Of a DNA stretch of 64,000 bases, positions 47,573-58,019 are shown piece by piece. The notes beneath the pieces are model-generated. The model was given only the letters and a program-made list of their open reading frames with translations, was not told the DNA's origin and made no database searches. The position numbers were made by a program, and so were the translations under genes. The stretch is taken from the NCBI GenBank assembly GCA_037893245.1, contig JBAIAA010000093.1:1-64000 (forward strand), read 5' to 3'. This DNA is from Crossaster papposus. Taxonomy: Eukaryota > Echinodermata > Asteroidea > Velatida > Solasteridae. Within the stretch, counting starts at the first letter, position 1. Each line of letters starts with the position of its first letter.

Positions 47573-50119
47573 ATGAGCAAGGTCTCGGCGCGATGTATAA
47601 TCTGCGGTATAGTGGTTCTGATCGTGACCATTGTGCTTAGTACTAATAGTATTCAACGCTTGGGTCTCGGCCGCACAAGAGGTAAGCCAAAACAAACAAC
47701 CAGCCTAACAGTTTATTTCTTTTGCACTTCCGATACACCATTGGTAATTGCTTGAATTATGAGAAATGGGTGGATATATGTATCATGATTCCTTTTTTTT
47801 GGGGGGTGGTTGTATTTTATAGTAAATATCAATTAACCATTAACTGACAAGTCCGAAGTTTTAGAATCATTAATGCCAAGAAAAAACACCAACAAACGGA
47901 GATCGTTTCCAACCGGCGTCGCTCTTGTTTAGTTTTTTGCGATCGCCGATTCAATTTTTCGGAACAATTGCAATACATCTATAGCGCAATCATTTTGCCG
48001 GATGCCTGCAATTATTATTTACTTTCAAATTAGTAAGATATTTCTTAATAGTTCGGTAGTAACAAACAACTTTGTATATCTGCAAATGGTGTACCTATAA
48101 TAGCAATGACTCATACATAGACGCTAAGAGCAGCTGCTCTATACTCGATTCGAAGGCAAAATGTTAATGACAGCAGCACGGTCATCAAGCACCATGGATG
48201 CAATCGAGACTGTATTCGGCCACCACATAATACTGAAGTCTTTGAAAATACCCGAGGTTTAGTCCATAATTTAATGTACATCTATGGTTGGGAAATCTTA
48301 TCTGACCAGGAAGGCAGCCATATTGAATAGTCAGTGTGTTGGAGTATCTGCCATGTACACGTATGGTAGTTGGATACGGAACTGTTTTCAGAATGCGTAA
48401 CTGTAAACACATTGTTCGACGCGATCGTTTCGACGCCATCCTAATGAATATACTGCTGCATGTTTTATTGCGTTCGATAAGACAGTCATATATTAAAACA
48501 TAATGTGATAAAATACAAAGCAGGTCCAGTCGCTTCATCTGGTTCCAATTATTGCAACTGGAAACCTACTTTCGTGTACTGACCCTAACTTACGCCATCC
48601 TTTGATTGGTTTCCTGTTTGCAGGGCCTATTTCCACCAGCAAGCTACCACCGAAGCGAGGAAGAGATCAGTCACAGAAACACAAAGTACCTTCTGTAAGT
48701 TGCGTACTTTCGTCCCTGACGGCGCTGCAGTGATAAGTGTGTCAAGTTTAGTCACGTTTACAGCAGAAAAAAATGGATCAGAAAAATCTTGAACCAAACA
48801 CTCAGCACGATATGTTGCAGAGGGGTACCCCCTCTCATCCCTATACCTTATACACACATCCCCCCTTAAAGCCTAAACAAAAATTATGAGAATCCGGGAA
48901 CACAATGGCCAACAAAAAAAGGGGGGAAGAGGTGTGTTCCCTTTGCCACATAATTATCGTGCTTCATTATAAACACTTGATATCCAACTGGGAAAGCATA
49001 CTTACAAGTCGGAACAATACAGAAAGCATTATAAAAAACAACTTAATTAATATGGTGCTCTATAAAGCACCTGCCACCACTTTGATCTTGTTTTCTGTTC
49101 CATTTATACAGGATTCGTGCAGTAATCAGACCTGCTTATGGAAAAAAGAGCAGGTATATCGCAAGGGTTTAACGTGGGATATGTGCCGTGCGCTACATTC
49201 CAATGGAGTGGACACTCATAGTCATCCGCCAGTACGCTACCGTCTGGACGAGTCAAGGAACAAGACCAAACTGGCTTCCATGTTACAGCACTTTTTAGTC
49301 ATAGACTCTCTCAAGTTGATTTATTGTTTTATACCAAAAGTAAGCTGTACGAGTTGGAAGCGACTGTTCCTGGTCATGAGTGGCAAGTATGATTCCATGG
49401 AAAGAATAGGACAGAGGGAAACGCACATTCTCGCTTTGAGAACGTTCCGTACTCTGGCCAGCTATTCCGTTGCCGAAGCTGAGAAGCTGTTGGCTAAGTA
49501 TAGGACATTCGTCTTCGTGCGGAACCCTTTCGAGAGGGTCTTGTCGGCGTACCAGGACAAATTTCAAGAGGACTACCCTGCAAGTCTGGCTACCAGGCGG
49601 CTGTACAGCGAGAAGATCATTCGAATGACCGGAGGTTCGCCTGAAAATGTCCGGAAACTGTTGCAATCCCAGCGCAGGATGGACGGCACGCTAAACGTCA
49701 CTTTCTCGCAGTTTGCGAGATTCTTGTCAGGTCTAGGCGGTCCAGACATCCGACGTTACACGAACGATCATTGGAATCCAATGTATCGAATCTCTTATCC
49801 GTGCCTTGTTGACTACGACTGGATCGGACACTACGACTCTTTGCGGACCGATGCCGATTTTATTCTAAGAGCCGTCGAGGCCGACCCTAATTTAAGATTT
49901 CCGAATTTCACCACAAACCCTACGGGTAGTTCTAACGAGAACACGCTGCTTCGCTACTATTCCACTTTAACCACTGTGGAAATAGAGGCTCTATACCAAC
50001 ACTACGAGTTAGATTTTAGTCTATTTGGGTTCGATATACCGCAAAGTATACGAGGCTTGCTGAACAACAGAGGGCGGGCTGACGATTATACCATCAATGA
50101 TCAAACACATCTTACTTAG
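47573..50119 (+). CDS. Carbohydrate sulfotransferase C (CHST8-14 type)
   Basis: Third tandem paralogue. Exons 47573-47681, 48624-48694 and 49112-50119 join in phases 1 and 0, giving 395 residues. Exon 1 encodes the signal anchor (CIICGIVVLIVTIVL). Exon 2 is a 23-codon basic stem. Exon 3 begins at the acceptor TTTATACAG|GATTCG; the open frame continues upstream to 48905 but only by reading a mobile element and intron. The 5'-phosphosulfate loop is PKVSCTSWK at P135, with Ser for Gly. The 3'-phosphate motif starts at R197 (RNPFERVLSAYQDKF). HWNPMYRISYPC replaces the usual CHPC with SYPC. Exon 3 starts with CSNQTC, matching CNATC in A. Confidence 0.92.
47731..48098 (+). mobile_element. TTAA MITE family 1, copy 4 (decayed)
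   Basis: About 370 bp in sulfotransferase C intron 1. It is recognised by CCATTGGTAATTGCTTGAAT near the left end, CGATCGCCG in the middle and CTGCAAATGGTGTA near the right end. Both outer termini are eroded, so the ends are approximate and this is the oldest of the four copies. Confidence 0.8.
48802..48968. mobile_element. MITE family 2, copy 1
   Basis: Inverted ends AGCACGATATGTTGCAGAGG and, at right, GCCACATAATTATCGTGCT. GTACCCCCTCT and GGGAACACAATGG are shared with the two copies near 56.3 and 56.6 kb. It sits in sulfotransferase C intron 2 and contributes the spurious upstream extension of the exon 3 reading frame. Confidence 0.85.
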
Positions 50120-50453
50120 AGTTAGTTTACTGCCCAAACTCAATTCCACGCAGTGCTTCCTTTCATAGCTCGATGGTCTTTTATTGCCAATGAATCCGTC
50201 TAAGGCTTCCAAATTAATGAACTCTTGATCTCATAGCCAAATGTTACCACATTCGGTAATTCAACTGGGTGCAAAATTACCGATAGTTAAGTACACTCAA
50301 CCTCAACATCCAATAACTTTAATACGATTTGCTTCACTAAATGCAACAAGAAAACGACAACTCCTACAGTTTAATGAATTAAAAGCATTTGATATTAAAA
50401 TTTCACGTAATTAGACAAAGGAATTTACAACAAAGTGTTTTTTATTTAAACAA

Positions 50454-50459
50454 AATAAA
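50454..50459 (+). terminator. Candidate sulfotransferase C polyadenylation signal
   Basis: AATAAA occurs 335 bp after the stop codon, in an AT-rich 3' flank. It is the first canonical hexamer I see downstream. Confidence 0.4.
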
Positions 50460-50944
50460 GTTTTAAGTTTTAACAATATTACAGTAAACATTAGAGTCTT
50501 AAGAATAAAACAGAACATAAAATGACATTCCTAACCTGCGCCAATTTGTTTGCGATATTTTGTGCCATAATTTTTCCAAACTTTTACAAAAATGGAATGA
50601 CAGATACAAGGTTTTAATAACAGTAGATTAACAATTATGAATAAATTAGCATTATGAAATAAACACAAACAGCCTTTTACTATGCAATGGAAATTATTGG
50701 TGTACATCATAACAATTGTTAATCAAGAAATCAGTCAACAAAATTAATGATTAATATTCGAATTCATCATTTTGCATGTATTAACAATATTGGAATTAAA
50801 GATCTATACTTTCCTACTGAGTGGCAAACAGTGTTTTAGATTGTTTACATATCGCATTTCAAAGACCTGGATCAAATGAAAGCCACACAATACCATATAG
50901 TTTTGACTTAAACCATCCAATCACGGAGCTATTAAACAAGAGCT

Positions 50945-51510
50945 GAAGCTGTTGTTTTCAGATAACCTTTTCTTTCATTTTACAAATAGCGGTACAAGGC
51001 AAAATGACAATCTTACTCTGAGGGTTCCCATGGCCAAGAAAGAAAGCCTGCGCTCAAGTTTTGCTATTTCTGGAGCCAAAATATGGAATGATCTGCCTAA
51101 CCATGTGAGAAAAATTGAATCCATGTCGTTTTTAAAACTAAGCTATTTGAATTCCTAATCGCTTAATTTATATTTTAAATTTTTGTAAGTTTCGTTTTTT
51201 GTTTATTGTATAGTTCCTTGCAGTTTTTATGCATTTTATACATTTGTACCAATACTGCTTTTAAATCAAAGCTGTTTTATTCTTATCCTTATTCCTATAT
51301 TTTTTTACTGTTTTATCTGCATTTTAAACGTTGTATTGTTTTTATTTAACTGGTTTACATGGTTATCACCGTCGTTGTTTTATATTGTTAATACCTCTAT
51401 ACACTTTTTAAGTAATGTAATAGTTGTATTTTTAACAGTAGTTGTAGTTGTCTTGCTACTGATTTGGCTTACCCTGGGTAAATAAAGGAAATAAATAAAT
51501 AAATAAATAG
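50945..51510 (+). mobile_element. 5'-truncated LINE 3' end
   Basis: The frame at 50952-51158 encodes the last ~68 residues of a LINE reverse-transcriptase ORF (LRVPMAKKESLRSSF, SGAKIWNDLPNHVR, the latter an AxxWNxLP tail). About 330 bp of T-rich 3' UTR follow, ending ACCCTGGGTAAATAAAGG and an (AAAT)n tail at 51484-51509. The 5' part is missing, as usual for target-primed insertions. It differs from the fragment at 40.6 kb in being nearly intact at its 3' end. Confidence 0.85.
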
Positions 51511-51812
51511 GCAGTGAAATTGACGGCATTTTCCCTTTGTAACGACCCCAATATTAAACGCATGAGTACCTTCTAAAAGAAAGACGGTCGTGCCTCTTCT
51601 GACCCCGGTCCACCGATTCACATTAATGACCTAAATTTGCAACTCTTTCTACAAATACCTGTACAAGCTTGGTGGTAATGAGATCATGGGTACAAGTTTT
51701 TTGAGAGTATTGTTTTGAGAACTTAACGTTTAGATAATCAATGCATTATAAACGAAATTCTACTTTTGATTAGTTGTGTACTCTCGAGTTCCGTTCTGTC
51801 CACGGGAGTGCA

Positions 51813-52012
51813 ATTCTACAGTCTACAGTCTACGATTTGGCGCCGTCTCATTGGACCACATTCTACAGTCTACAGTCTACGATTTGGCGCCGTCTCATTG
51901 GACCACATTCTACAGTCTACAGTCTACGATTTGGCGCCGTCTCATTGGACCACAGTCTACAGTCTACGATTTCGCGCCATCTCATTGGACCACAGTCTAC
52001 AGTCTACGATAA
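51813..52012 (+). repeat. 47-bp tandem array carrying E2F-like and CCAAT-like boxes
   Basis: Three full 47-bp units start at 51813, 51860 and 51907, followed by shorter ones. Each contains TTTGGCGCC (E2F-type TTTSSCGC; TTTCGCGCC in the fourth) and CTCATTGGACCAC (inverted CCAAT), separated by a constant gap. TACAGTCTACAGTCTACG links the units. Related single units occur near 62010 and 62440 between U1 genes. Confidence 0.9.
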
Positions 52013-52181
52013 TTGTCTGGGTCAGGGGTCAACTCGTGCTTTAATTTTTCACAGCGCTGCGACGCGGCACGTACACCGTATGTGTGTACAATGCAAGCTA
52101 GCTTGTGTACATGTACATGTACGTACATGTACATGACATACACCTGTACATAATATGCACGTGAATCTATGTACTTAGTAC

Positions 52182-52255
52182 TATAAGATCAGCTGCGAAA
52201 GTCACTTTTTGCAGCTTCGTGTGTGTTGTTTTGGTGGTGAACAAATATCAAAAAG
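52182..52255 (+). promoter_or_regulatory. Possible TATA box and first exon of a decayed gene
   Basis: TATAAG at 52182 lies ~30 bp before a stretch ending ATCAAAAAG|GTAAGC, a good donor. Together with the upstream CCAAT/E2F array this could be the promoter and 5' UTR exon of the gene whose broken exons follow at 52.9-55.9 kb. It is weakly supported. Confidence 0.3.
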
Positions 52256-52959
52256 GTAAGCATTATTTCATATGTGTCTGCCATTACTAGTCAAACTTTT
52301 TTTATTGCAAAATTATTAATTAAAAGTCAGCGAAACTCCGCGATCTCCCTCGGTGAAAATTGAGCAGCGGGCCGGCCGGCTGCTGCGAAGATAGGTAATG
52401 AATCGATTCTCATGCCGGGGTAGCATTTACAAAAAATATCTCAATAGTTTATCAGGGATATTTGCGGTGTAATCATGCATTTGATACGGTGATTTCCAAC
52501 CATTTCAAGTAAAACAAAACTATACAACTTACAACTAGGGGGGTACGTTCATGGGATCGAGCCGCCGGCCACAAGTTTCCGTTTTTTACAGCTAGCTGTG
52601 TACAATTAATAATGCTATACCTCGTGTTACTTTGTTTTGATCTACACCAAAATGTTTGAAAATATAGTCGCAATTGATTGAAATTTACATTTCAAAAGGC
52701 AAATATAAAGCATTTAAAACGATTAAGTTACTGTCCACTGAACTGTCATAACCCCCGCCCCTTCTCTCCCCCCCAAACCCCCCCCCCCCCGAAAAAAAAA
52801 AAAAAAACACCAAAAAAATGTTATTAAGTATCATATAACACTTCTTTCTTCAGTCAAGGAGGAATGCGTTTTGATTCCAAAAAAAATAAGAACAAAGCCG
52901 AGCCATGGTCTAATGGGCAAAGTACTGGGTCAAAACGATACGTGATGGGTGGTTGAAAG

Positions 52960-54365
52960 ATCACTTTGTACAGTACGCTGAGTTTGTCAACCAGGTTGCA
53001 ACTCATCTCGAAAAGAACATTGATCTGTGCCTATATCCAGTACAAGACACCATAGAACTCTGAAGGAAGGCGTACAATTCAGCACGATACTGGCTTGCGA
53101 TGGACCCAAAGGGCATCTCAAGTCAACAATTGAAGATGTTCCGCCAGTATATCGTGCAAAAGGATGCCAAGGTGAGTTTTTCCACCAGGTTGCAACTCGT
53201 CTCAAAAAGAACATTGATCTGTGCCTTTATCCAGTACAAGAAGTCAGAAGTAGGAGATTCTTCGAAATGTGGAACATGTACAAGATGTGGAACATGTACA
53301 AGATGTACAAAACAGTGTACATGAAGGACCCATACAAGCCGCAGAGCCAGACACCATAGAACTCTGCAGGAAGGCGTACAATTCAGTACGATACTGGCTT
53401 GCGATGGACCCAAAGGGCATCTCAAGTCAACAATTGAAGAGGTTCCGCCAGTATATCGTGCAAAAGGATGCCAAGGTGAGTTTTTTCCACCAGGTTGCAA
53501 CTCGTCTCAAAAAGAACATTGATCTGTGCCTATATCCAGTACAAGAATTCAGAAGTAGGAGATTCAGAAGTAGGAGATTCTTCGAAATGTGGAACATGTA
53601 CAAGATGTACAAAACAGTGTACATGAAGGACCCACAAGCTGCAGAGCCAGACACCATAGAACTCTGAAGGAAGGCGTACAATTCAGCACGATACTGGCTT
53701 GCGATGGACCAAAAAGGCATCTCAAGTCAACAATTGAAGAGGTTCCGCCAGTATATCGTGCAAAAGGATGCCAAGGTGAGTTTTTCCACCAGGTTGCAAC
53801 TCGTCTCAAAAAGAACATTGATCTGTGCCTTTATCCAGTACAAGAAGTCAGAAGTAGAAGATTCTTCGAAATGTGGAACATGTACAAGATGTACAAAACA
53901 GTGTACATGAAGGACCTACAGGCTGCAGAACCAGACACCATAGAACTCTGCAGGAAGGCGTACAATTCAGCACGATACTGGCTTGCGATGGACCAAAAGG
54001 GCATCTCAAGTCAACAATTGAAGAGGTTCCACCAGTATATCGTGCAGAAGATGCCAAGGTGAGTTTTTCCACCAGGTTGCAACTCGTCTCAAAAAGAACA
54101 TTGATCTGTGCCTATATCCAGTACAAGAAGTCAGAAGTAGAAGATTCAGAAGTAGGAGATTCTTCGAAATGTGGAACATGTACAAGATGTACAAAACAGT
54201 GTACATGAAGGACACACAAGCTGTAGAGCCAGACACCATAGAACTCTGAAGGAAGGCGTACAATTCAGCACGATACTGGCTTGCGATGGACCCAAAGGGC
54301 ATCTCAAGTCAATAATTGAAGAGGTTCCGCCAGTATATCGTGCAAAAGGATGCCAAGGTGAGTTT
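52960..54365 (+). pseudogene. Tandemly amplified ~290-bp coding unit, five copies plus lead-in
   Basis: The marker GCGATGGACC recurs at 53097, 53401, 53701, 53985 and 54283 (spacing 284-304 bp). A unit encodes about 97 residues including DTIELCRKAYNSARYW, LAMDPKGISSQQLKRFRQY, IVQKDAK, ATRLKKNIDLCLYPVQ and FEMWNMYKMYKTVYMKDP. One run of ~1.3 units reads through in one frame (53269-53667). Other units are broken by changes in a T-run and by CTGCAG/CTGAAG (TGC to TGA) stops. Each unit carries GATGCCAAG|GTGAGT; the last is followed by real intron sequence leading to the exon at 55030, in matching phase 0. It is probably a multi-copy, transposon-like gene. The domain is not identified. Confidence 0.75.
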
Positions 54366-55029
54366 TCCCTCTTTATAACATCAACGGGACAATGAAATAG
54401 GCACATTTTATATTCTACTTTTTAAGAAGTTTTACAATTGTTTTCAGTGACTAAAAACAATTCTAACATAACAAATAAACTGAAGAGGTGTGCCTAAATA
54501 ACATCACATAAAAGGCACCTTTGTCAGGAAAAGCGTTTAAATTTAAAATATTTAAATGCTTAAAGGTGAACTTCAGAGCTTTTAACAACAAGGATTTTCT
54601 TAGTCAGGCAGTTTGGTGAAGAAAAACAATGTTCAATCTAATGAGAGAAAAAACATAGAATTTGGCACACAATCCTAGTAATTATAATCAAATCTGTGAT
54701 GGCCCTATAACCAAATATCTTTGTCATGACAAACTCTGACTGTGTCAAATTTCATTTTGTTTTCATCAAGAGAACAATTACATGTATATCATAATGTGCA
54801 CCAGTCTGCCTGACTACCTATAAATGCCATATATTTGAAAGGAATGGAAAACTAAACAAAATACATTAATAAGTAACAAATTAAACAAATTTACATTGTG
54901 TGCTCTGTAACAGAAAATATTTAATAAGAACTGCTTGAAATAATCTTTAAACAGCCTTTTGATTGCCAACCGAATGGGAACTGATCACAAAGTAGGAACT
55001 ATAAAAAGTGTTTACGTTTTTTTTCTCAG
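54366..55029 (+). other. Intron-like stretch of duplicated segment A
   Basis: AT-rich non-coding sequence from GTGAGTTTTCCC to TTTTTTCTCAG. It is nearly identical to 57427-58543 apart from a 438-bp insertion in the latter. No gene is seen inside. Confidence 0.7.
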
Positions 55030-55875
55030 CTGACCACTGGCACTTCAGAAAGAGGAAGGAAAGCCTCCCTCACCCCAGCAGAATCCAGTTCATCAGGCTC
55101 TCTCCTCAAGAAAAGCAAGATGTCGTCAATGTAACGCCCACCCCAGAAGGCATCAGTGTCTCGCACACCACCAACAGCATCAGTGTCTCGCCCACCCCCG
55201 ATGTCAACAGTGTCGCGCCCACCTCCATCGGTGTCACCTCGGTTGTCCGTGTCATATGAGCCCACAACAGAGTTGGAGGAAATTCCCTCAAAGGCATCAG
55301 ATATCACCTATGGTGGTTGGTGTAAGTCTTGGGAGGATGATATTCCATCTGGGATCCCAGCTGCAGACCACAAGTTGCTAAAGACTGATGCGGAACGGGG
55401 TATGTTCGGGCCTATTCAGGTGTATAAAGATGTGAATGGAGAGTATAGACGACGCCACAGACTGAAGAATGACAGAATGTGGTTTTACCCTGTAGAAAGC
55501 CCAGGTGTGGTACACGGTACGTCGGTACTATACCTGTGCGAGATCACTTTTTCCACGGGCGAGTCTTTTTCTGACGACCTGTTGGTGTCTGGCAGTACAG
55601 CATACGATGTCCCCGTCCCAACTGCCCTGGCCGTGGTGATGATAACATCTTTCTGTATCGTTCGGGGTACTACGCCAAATGCAGACAAATCTGCGACATC
55701 TCAGGCTGGTATACTATGCTCACAGAAGTCCTCGCCTGTGGCCCATGCAACAAGGCGAGAAAACGAGGCAGCGACAAGAAGGCCAAAATTGGGAGGTTTC
55801 ATGCGTGGGATATGAACATCATCTCCCAATTGAGTGAAGCCCACCAAGCAGGGTTTCCAGCAGTTCTAACAGCTC
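55030..55875 (+). pseudogene. Decayed DUF6729-like exon, copy A
   Basis: After the acceptor TTTTTTCTCAG the frame reads a Ser/Pro linker (KASVSR and PPPMSTVSRPPP repeats), then DDIPSGIPAADHKLL and MFGPIQVYKD. After a frame change it reads RPVGV, YSIRCPR, GYYAKCRQICDISGWYTMLT, EVLACGPCNKA and QLSEAHQAGFPAVLTAR. The latter matches, from memory, the Cys-rich domain DUF6729 found in multi-copy animal genes of unknown function. Breaks are a TAA at about 55132, a frameshift near 55520-55560, and TGA for the expected Trp in FFWRPVG. The exon end is taken at TCG|GTAAAT. Confidence 0.75.
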
Positions 55876-56113
55876 GGTAAATGTTTTACATTTGTAGTGG
55901 CGTTATTAATTTTTACTCAAAGAATGATAAAGAATGACCCAATTTTTGAAACGCGTCTAAGCCAATGAACCGGTTTTCAACATTCTTGTTTAAAACCGCC
56001 CAACCACAATAATTTTAACAAGACAAGATTATAAATGCAACTGCAGAAAGTCAAAAGAAGTGCTAACTTTTACAGTAATGTTTTCACCAAGTTCCAGATT
56101 TGATTTAATTACA

Positions 56114-56178
56114 CAGAGACAGCGCGAACGCAGTCCCCACTATCAGAAAGTGTTCTCCCGAGTTCTCCACTTTTGTAA
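56114..56178 (-). pseudogene. Truncated U1 snRNA copy (3' part)
   Basis: It matches the last ~60 bases of the full U1 genes at 60-63 kb (GCGCGAACGCAGTCCCC, ACTATCAGAAA) with changes near CTCCCGAGTTCTCCAC. The 5' two thirds are missing, including the 5'-splice-site-pairing end. It is part of duplicated segment A. Confidence 0.85.
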
Positions 56179-56270
56179 GATTGTCCACATGAAAGTGAAA
56201 GAACGCCCCCTACGAGCAGAATGACCGCTCCATACAGCTGTCGACAAAAGTTGGAAGAAACGACCTAGGA

Positions 56271-56465
56271 TCAGAGACTATACCCAGCACGATATGTGGC
56301 AGAGGGGTACCCCCTCTTATCCCTATACTTTATACACACTCAACACTATTGTAACCTAACCCATCCCCCTTGAAACCTAAAAGGAATTCCTGAGATTCCG
56401 GGAACACAATGGTCAACACAAAAGAGGGGGGGTTTTCTCTGCCACATATCGTGCTTCATAATATG
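56271..56465. mobile_element. MITE family 2, copy 2 (with empty site)
   Basis: Inverted ends CAGCACGATATGTGGCAGAG and CTCTGCCACATATCGTGCTT. It is flanked by TAGGA on both sides (56266-56270 and 56466-56470). The duplicated segment at 59775-59785 has the uninterrupted site with a single TAGGA, so the insertion and its 5-bp duplication can be read directly. Confidence 0.9.
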
Positions 56466-56562
56466 TAGGAGACACCGGACCTTCTGTTGACATGGAAGTA
56501 AGAAGTTTTGCCATTCCAGTTCGCTACTCGCTCACTACTAAGAATGGCAGCCATAACGATTG

Positions 56563-56756
56563 TATACCCAGCACGATATGTAGCAGAGGGGTACCCCCTC
56601 TTATCCCTATACTTTATACGCACTCAACACTATTGTAACCTAACCCATCCCCCTTGAAACCTAAAAGGAATTCCTAAGATTCCGGGAACACAATGGTCAA
56701 CACAAAAGAGGGGGGGGGGGGGGTTTCTCTGCCACATATCGTGCTTCATATGAAAA
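56563..56756. mobile_element. MITE family 2, copy 3 (with empty site)
   Basis: Second insertion of the same family about 100 bp on, flanked by ATTG (56559-56562 and 56757-56760). The corresponding site near 59876 is empty. The G-run at 56710-56723 differs in length from copy 2. Confidence 0.85.
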
Positions 56757-56815
56757 ATTGATAAAGAACGACCCCATTTTTGAAACGCGTCTAGGCCCAT
56801 GAGCCGGTTTTAAAC

Positions 56816-57437
56816 AAGTCAACAAGTGAAGAGGTTCCGCCAGTATATCGTGCAAAAGGATGCCAAGGTGAGTTTTTCCACCAGGTTGCAACTCGTCTCA
56901 AAAGAACATTGATCTGTGCCTATATCCAGTACAAGAATTCAGAAGTAGGAGATTCTTCGAAATGTGGAACATGTACAAGATGTACAAAACAGTGTACATG
57001 AAGGACCCACAAGCTGCAGAGCCAGACACCATAGAACTCTGCAGGAAGGCGTACAATTCAGTATGATACTGGCTTGCGATGAACCCAAAGGGCAACTCAA
57101 GTCAACAGGTGAAGAGGTTCCGCCAGTATATAGCGCAAACGGATGCCAAGGTGAGTTATTCCACCAGGTTGCAACTCGTCTCAAAAAGAACATTGATCTG
57201 TGCCTATATCCAGTACAAGAATTCAGAAGTAGGAGATTCTTCGAAATGTGGAACATGTACAAGATGTACAAAACAGTGTACATGAAGGACCCACAAGCTG
57301 CAGAGCCAGACACCATAGAACTCTGAAGGAAGGCGTACAATTCAGCACGATACTGGCTTGCGATGGACCCAAAGGGCATCTCAAGTCAATAATTGAAGAG
57401 GTTCCGCCAGTATATCGTGCAAAAGGATGCCAAGGTG
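56816..57437 (+). pseudogene. ~290-bp coding units of duplicated segment B
   Basis: A partial unit followed by two units with the GCGATGGACC/GCGATGAACC marker at 57075 and 57360. They are closely related to those at 53-54.4 kb. Stops and frame changes prevent a continuous product. The junction near 56815 joins segment A tail sequence (GAGCCGGTTTTAAAC) directly to unit sequence (AAGTCAACAAGTGAAG), marking the tandem-duplication breakpoint. The second full unit ends at a donor and leads into the intron. Confidence 0.75.
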
Positions 57438-57581
57438 AGTTTTCCCTCTTTATAACATCAACGGGACAATGAAATAGGCACATTTTATATTCTACTTTTT
57501 AAGATGTTTTACAATTGTTTTCAGTGACTAAAAACAATTCTAACATAACAAATAAACTGAAGAGGTGTGCCTAAATAACAT

Positions 57582-58019
57582 CATCATCATACTATAATTC
57601 GAGCAACGTTTGTCTGTCTGTTTGTTTCGCTACTCCTCCCAAGTCCTTGGTCCGATCTCGCCCAAACTTGGTGGGTGGATGTAAGTTCACCCCAGAATTG
57701 CCCTTGAGGGGTTCATTTTTGGAAAGGTCAAGGTCACTGGGGTCAAAGGTCAAATGTTCGTTTTTCGCTACTCCTCCCAAGTCCTTGGTCCGATCTCGCC
57801 CAAACTTACGGGTACGGGTACGTCACCCCATCCCCAACTTCCCTTCTTCCGGTCATATGTCAAGGTCACTGGGGTCAAAGGTCAAATGTTCGTTTTTCGC
57901 TACTCCTCCCAAGTCCTTGGTCCGATCTCGCCCAAACTTACGGGTACGGGTACGTCACCCCATCCCCAACTTCCCTTCTTCCGGTCATATATTACACCCA
58001 CGGGTACTTTTGACTAGTC
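57582..58019. mobile_element. 438-bp insertion with 132-138-bp internal repeats
   Basis: It is present in segment B and absent from the matching place in segment A (54505-54511, ATAACATCACATAAAAGG). Inside, GCTACTCCTCCCAAGTCC recurs at 57629, 57767 and 57899. Each unit carries TCAAGGTCACTGG and GGGTCAAAGGTCA. TCA flanks both ends, a possible 3-bp duplication. There is no transposase and the class is unknown. Confidence 0.75.

Noticed and set aside
48905..49111. Protein start of sulfotransferase C at 48905
   Set aside because: This stretch is MITE and intron sequence. A clear acceptor at 49111 and the signal-anchor exon at 47573 match the structure of paralogues A and B.
57754..58017. 87-codon frame in the 438-bp insertion
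   Set aside because: It reads the ~135-bp internal repeat twice (FRYSSQVLGPISPKLTGTGT); no domain and no start or splice context.
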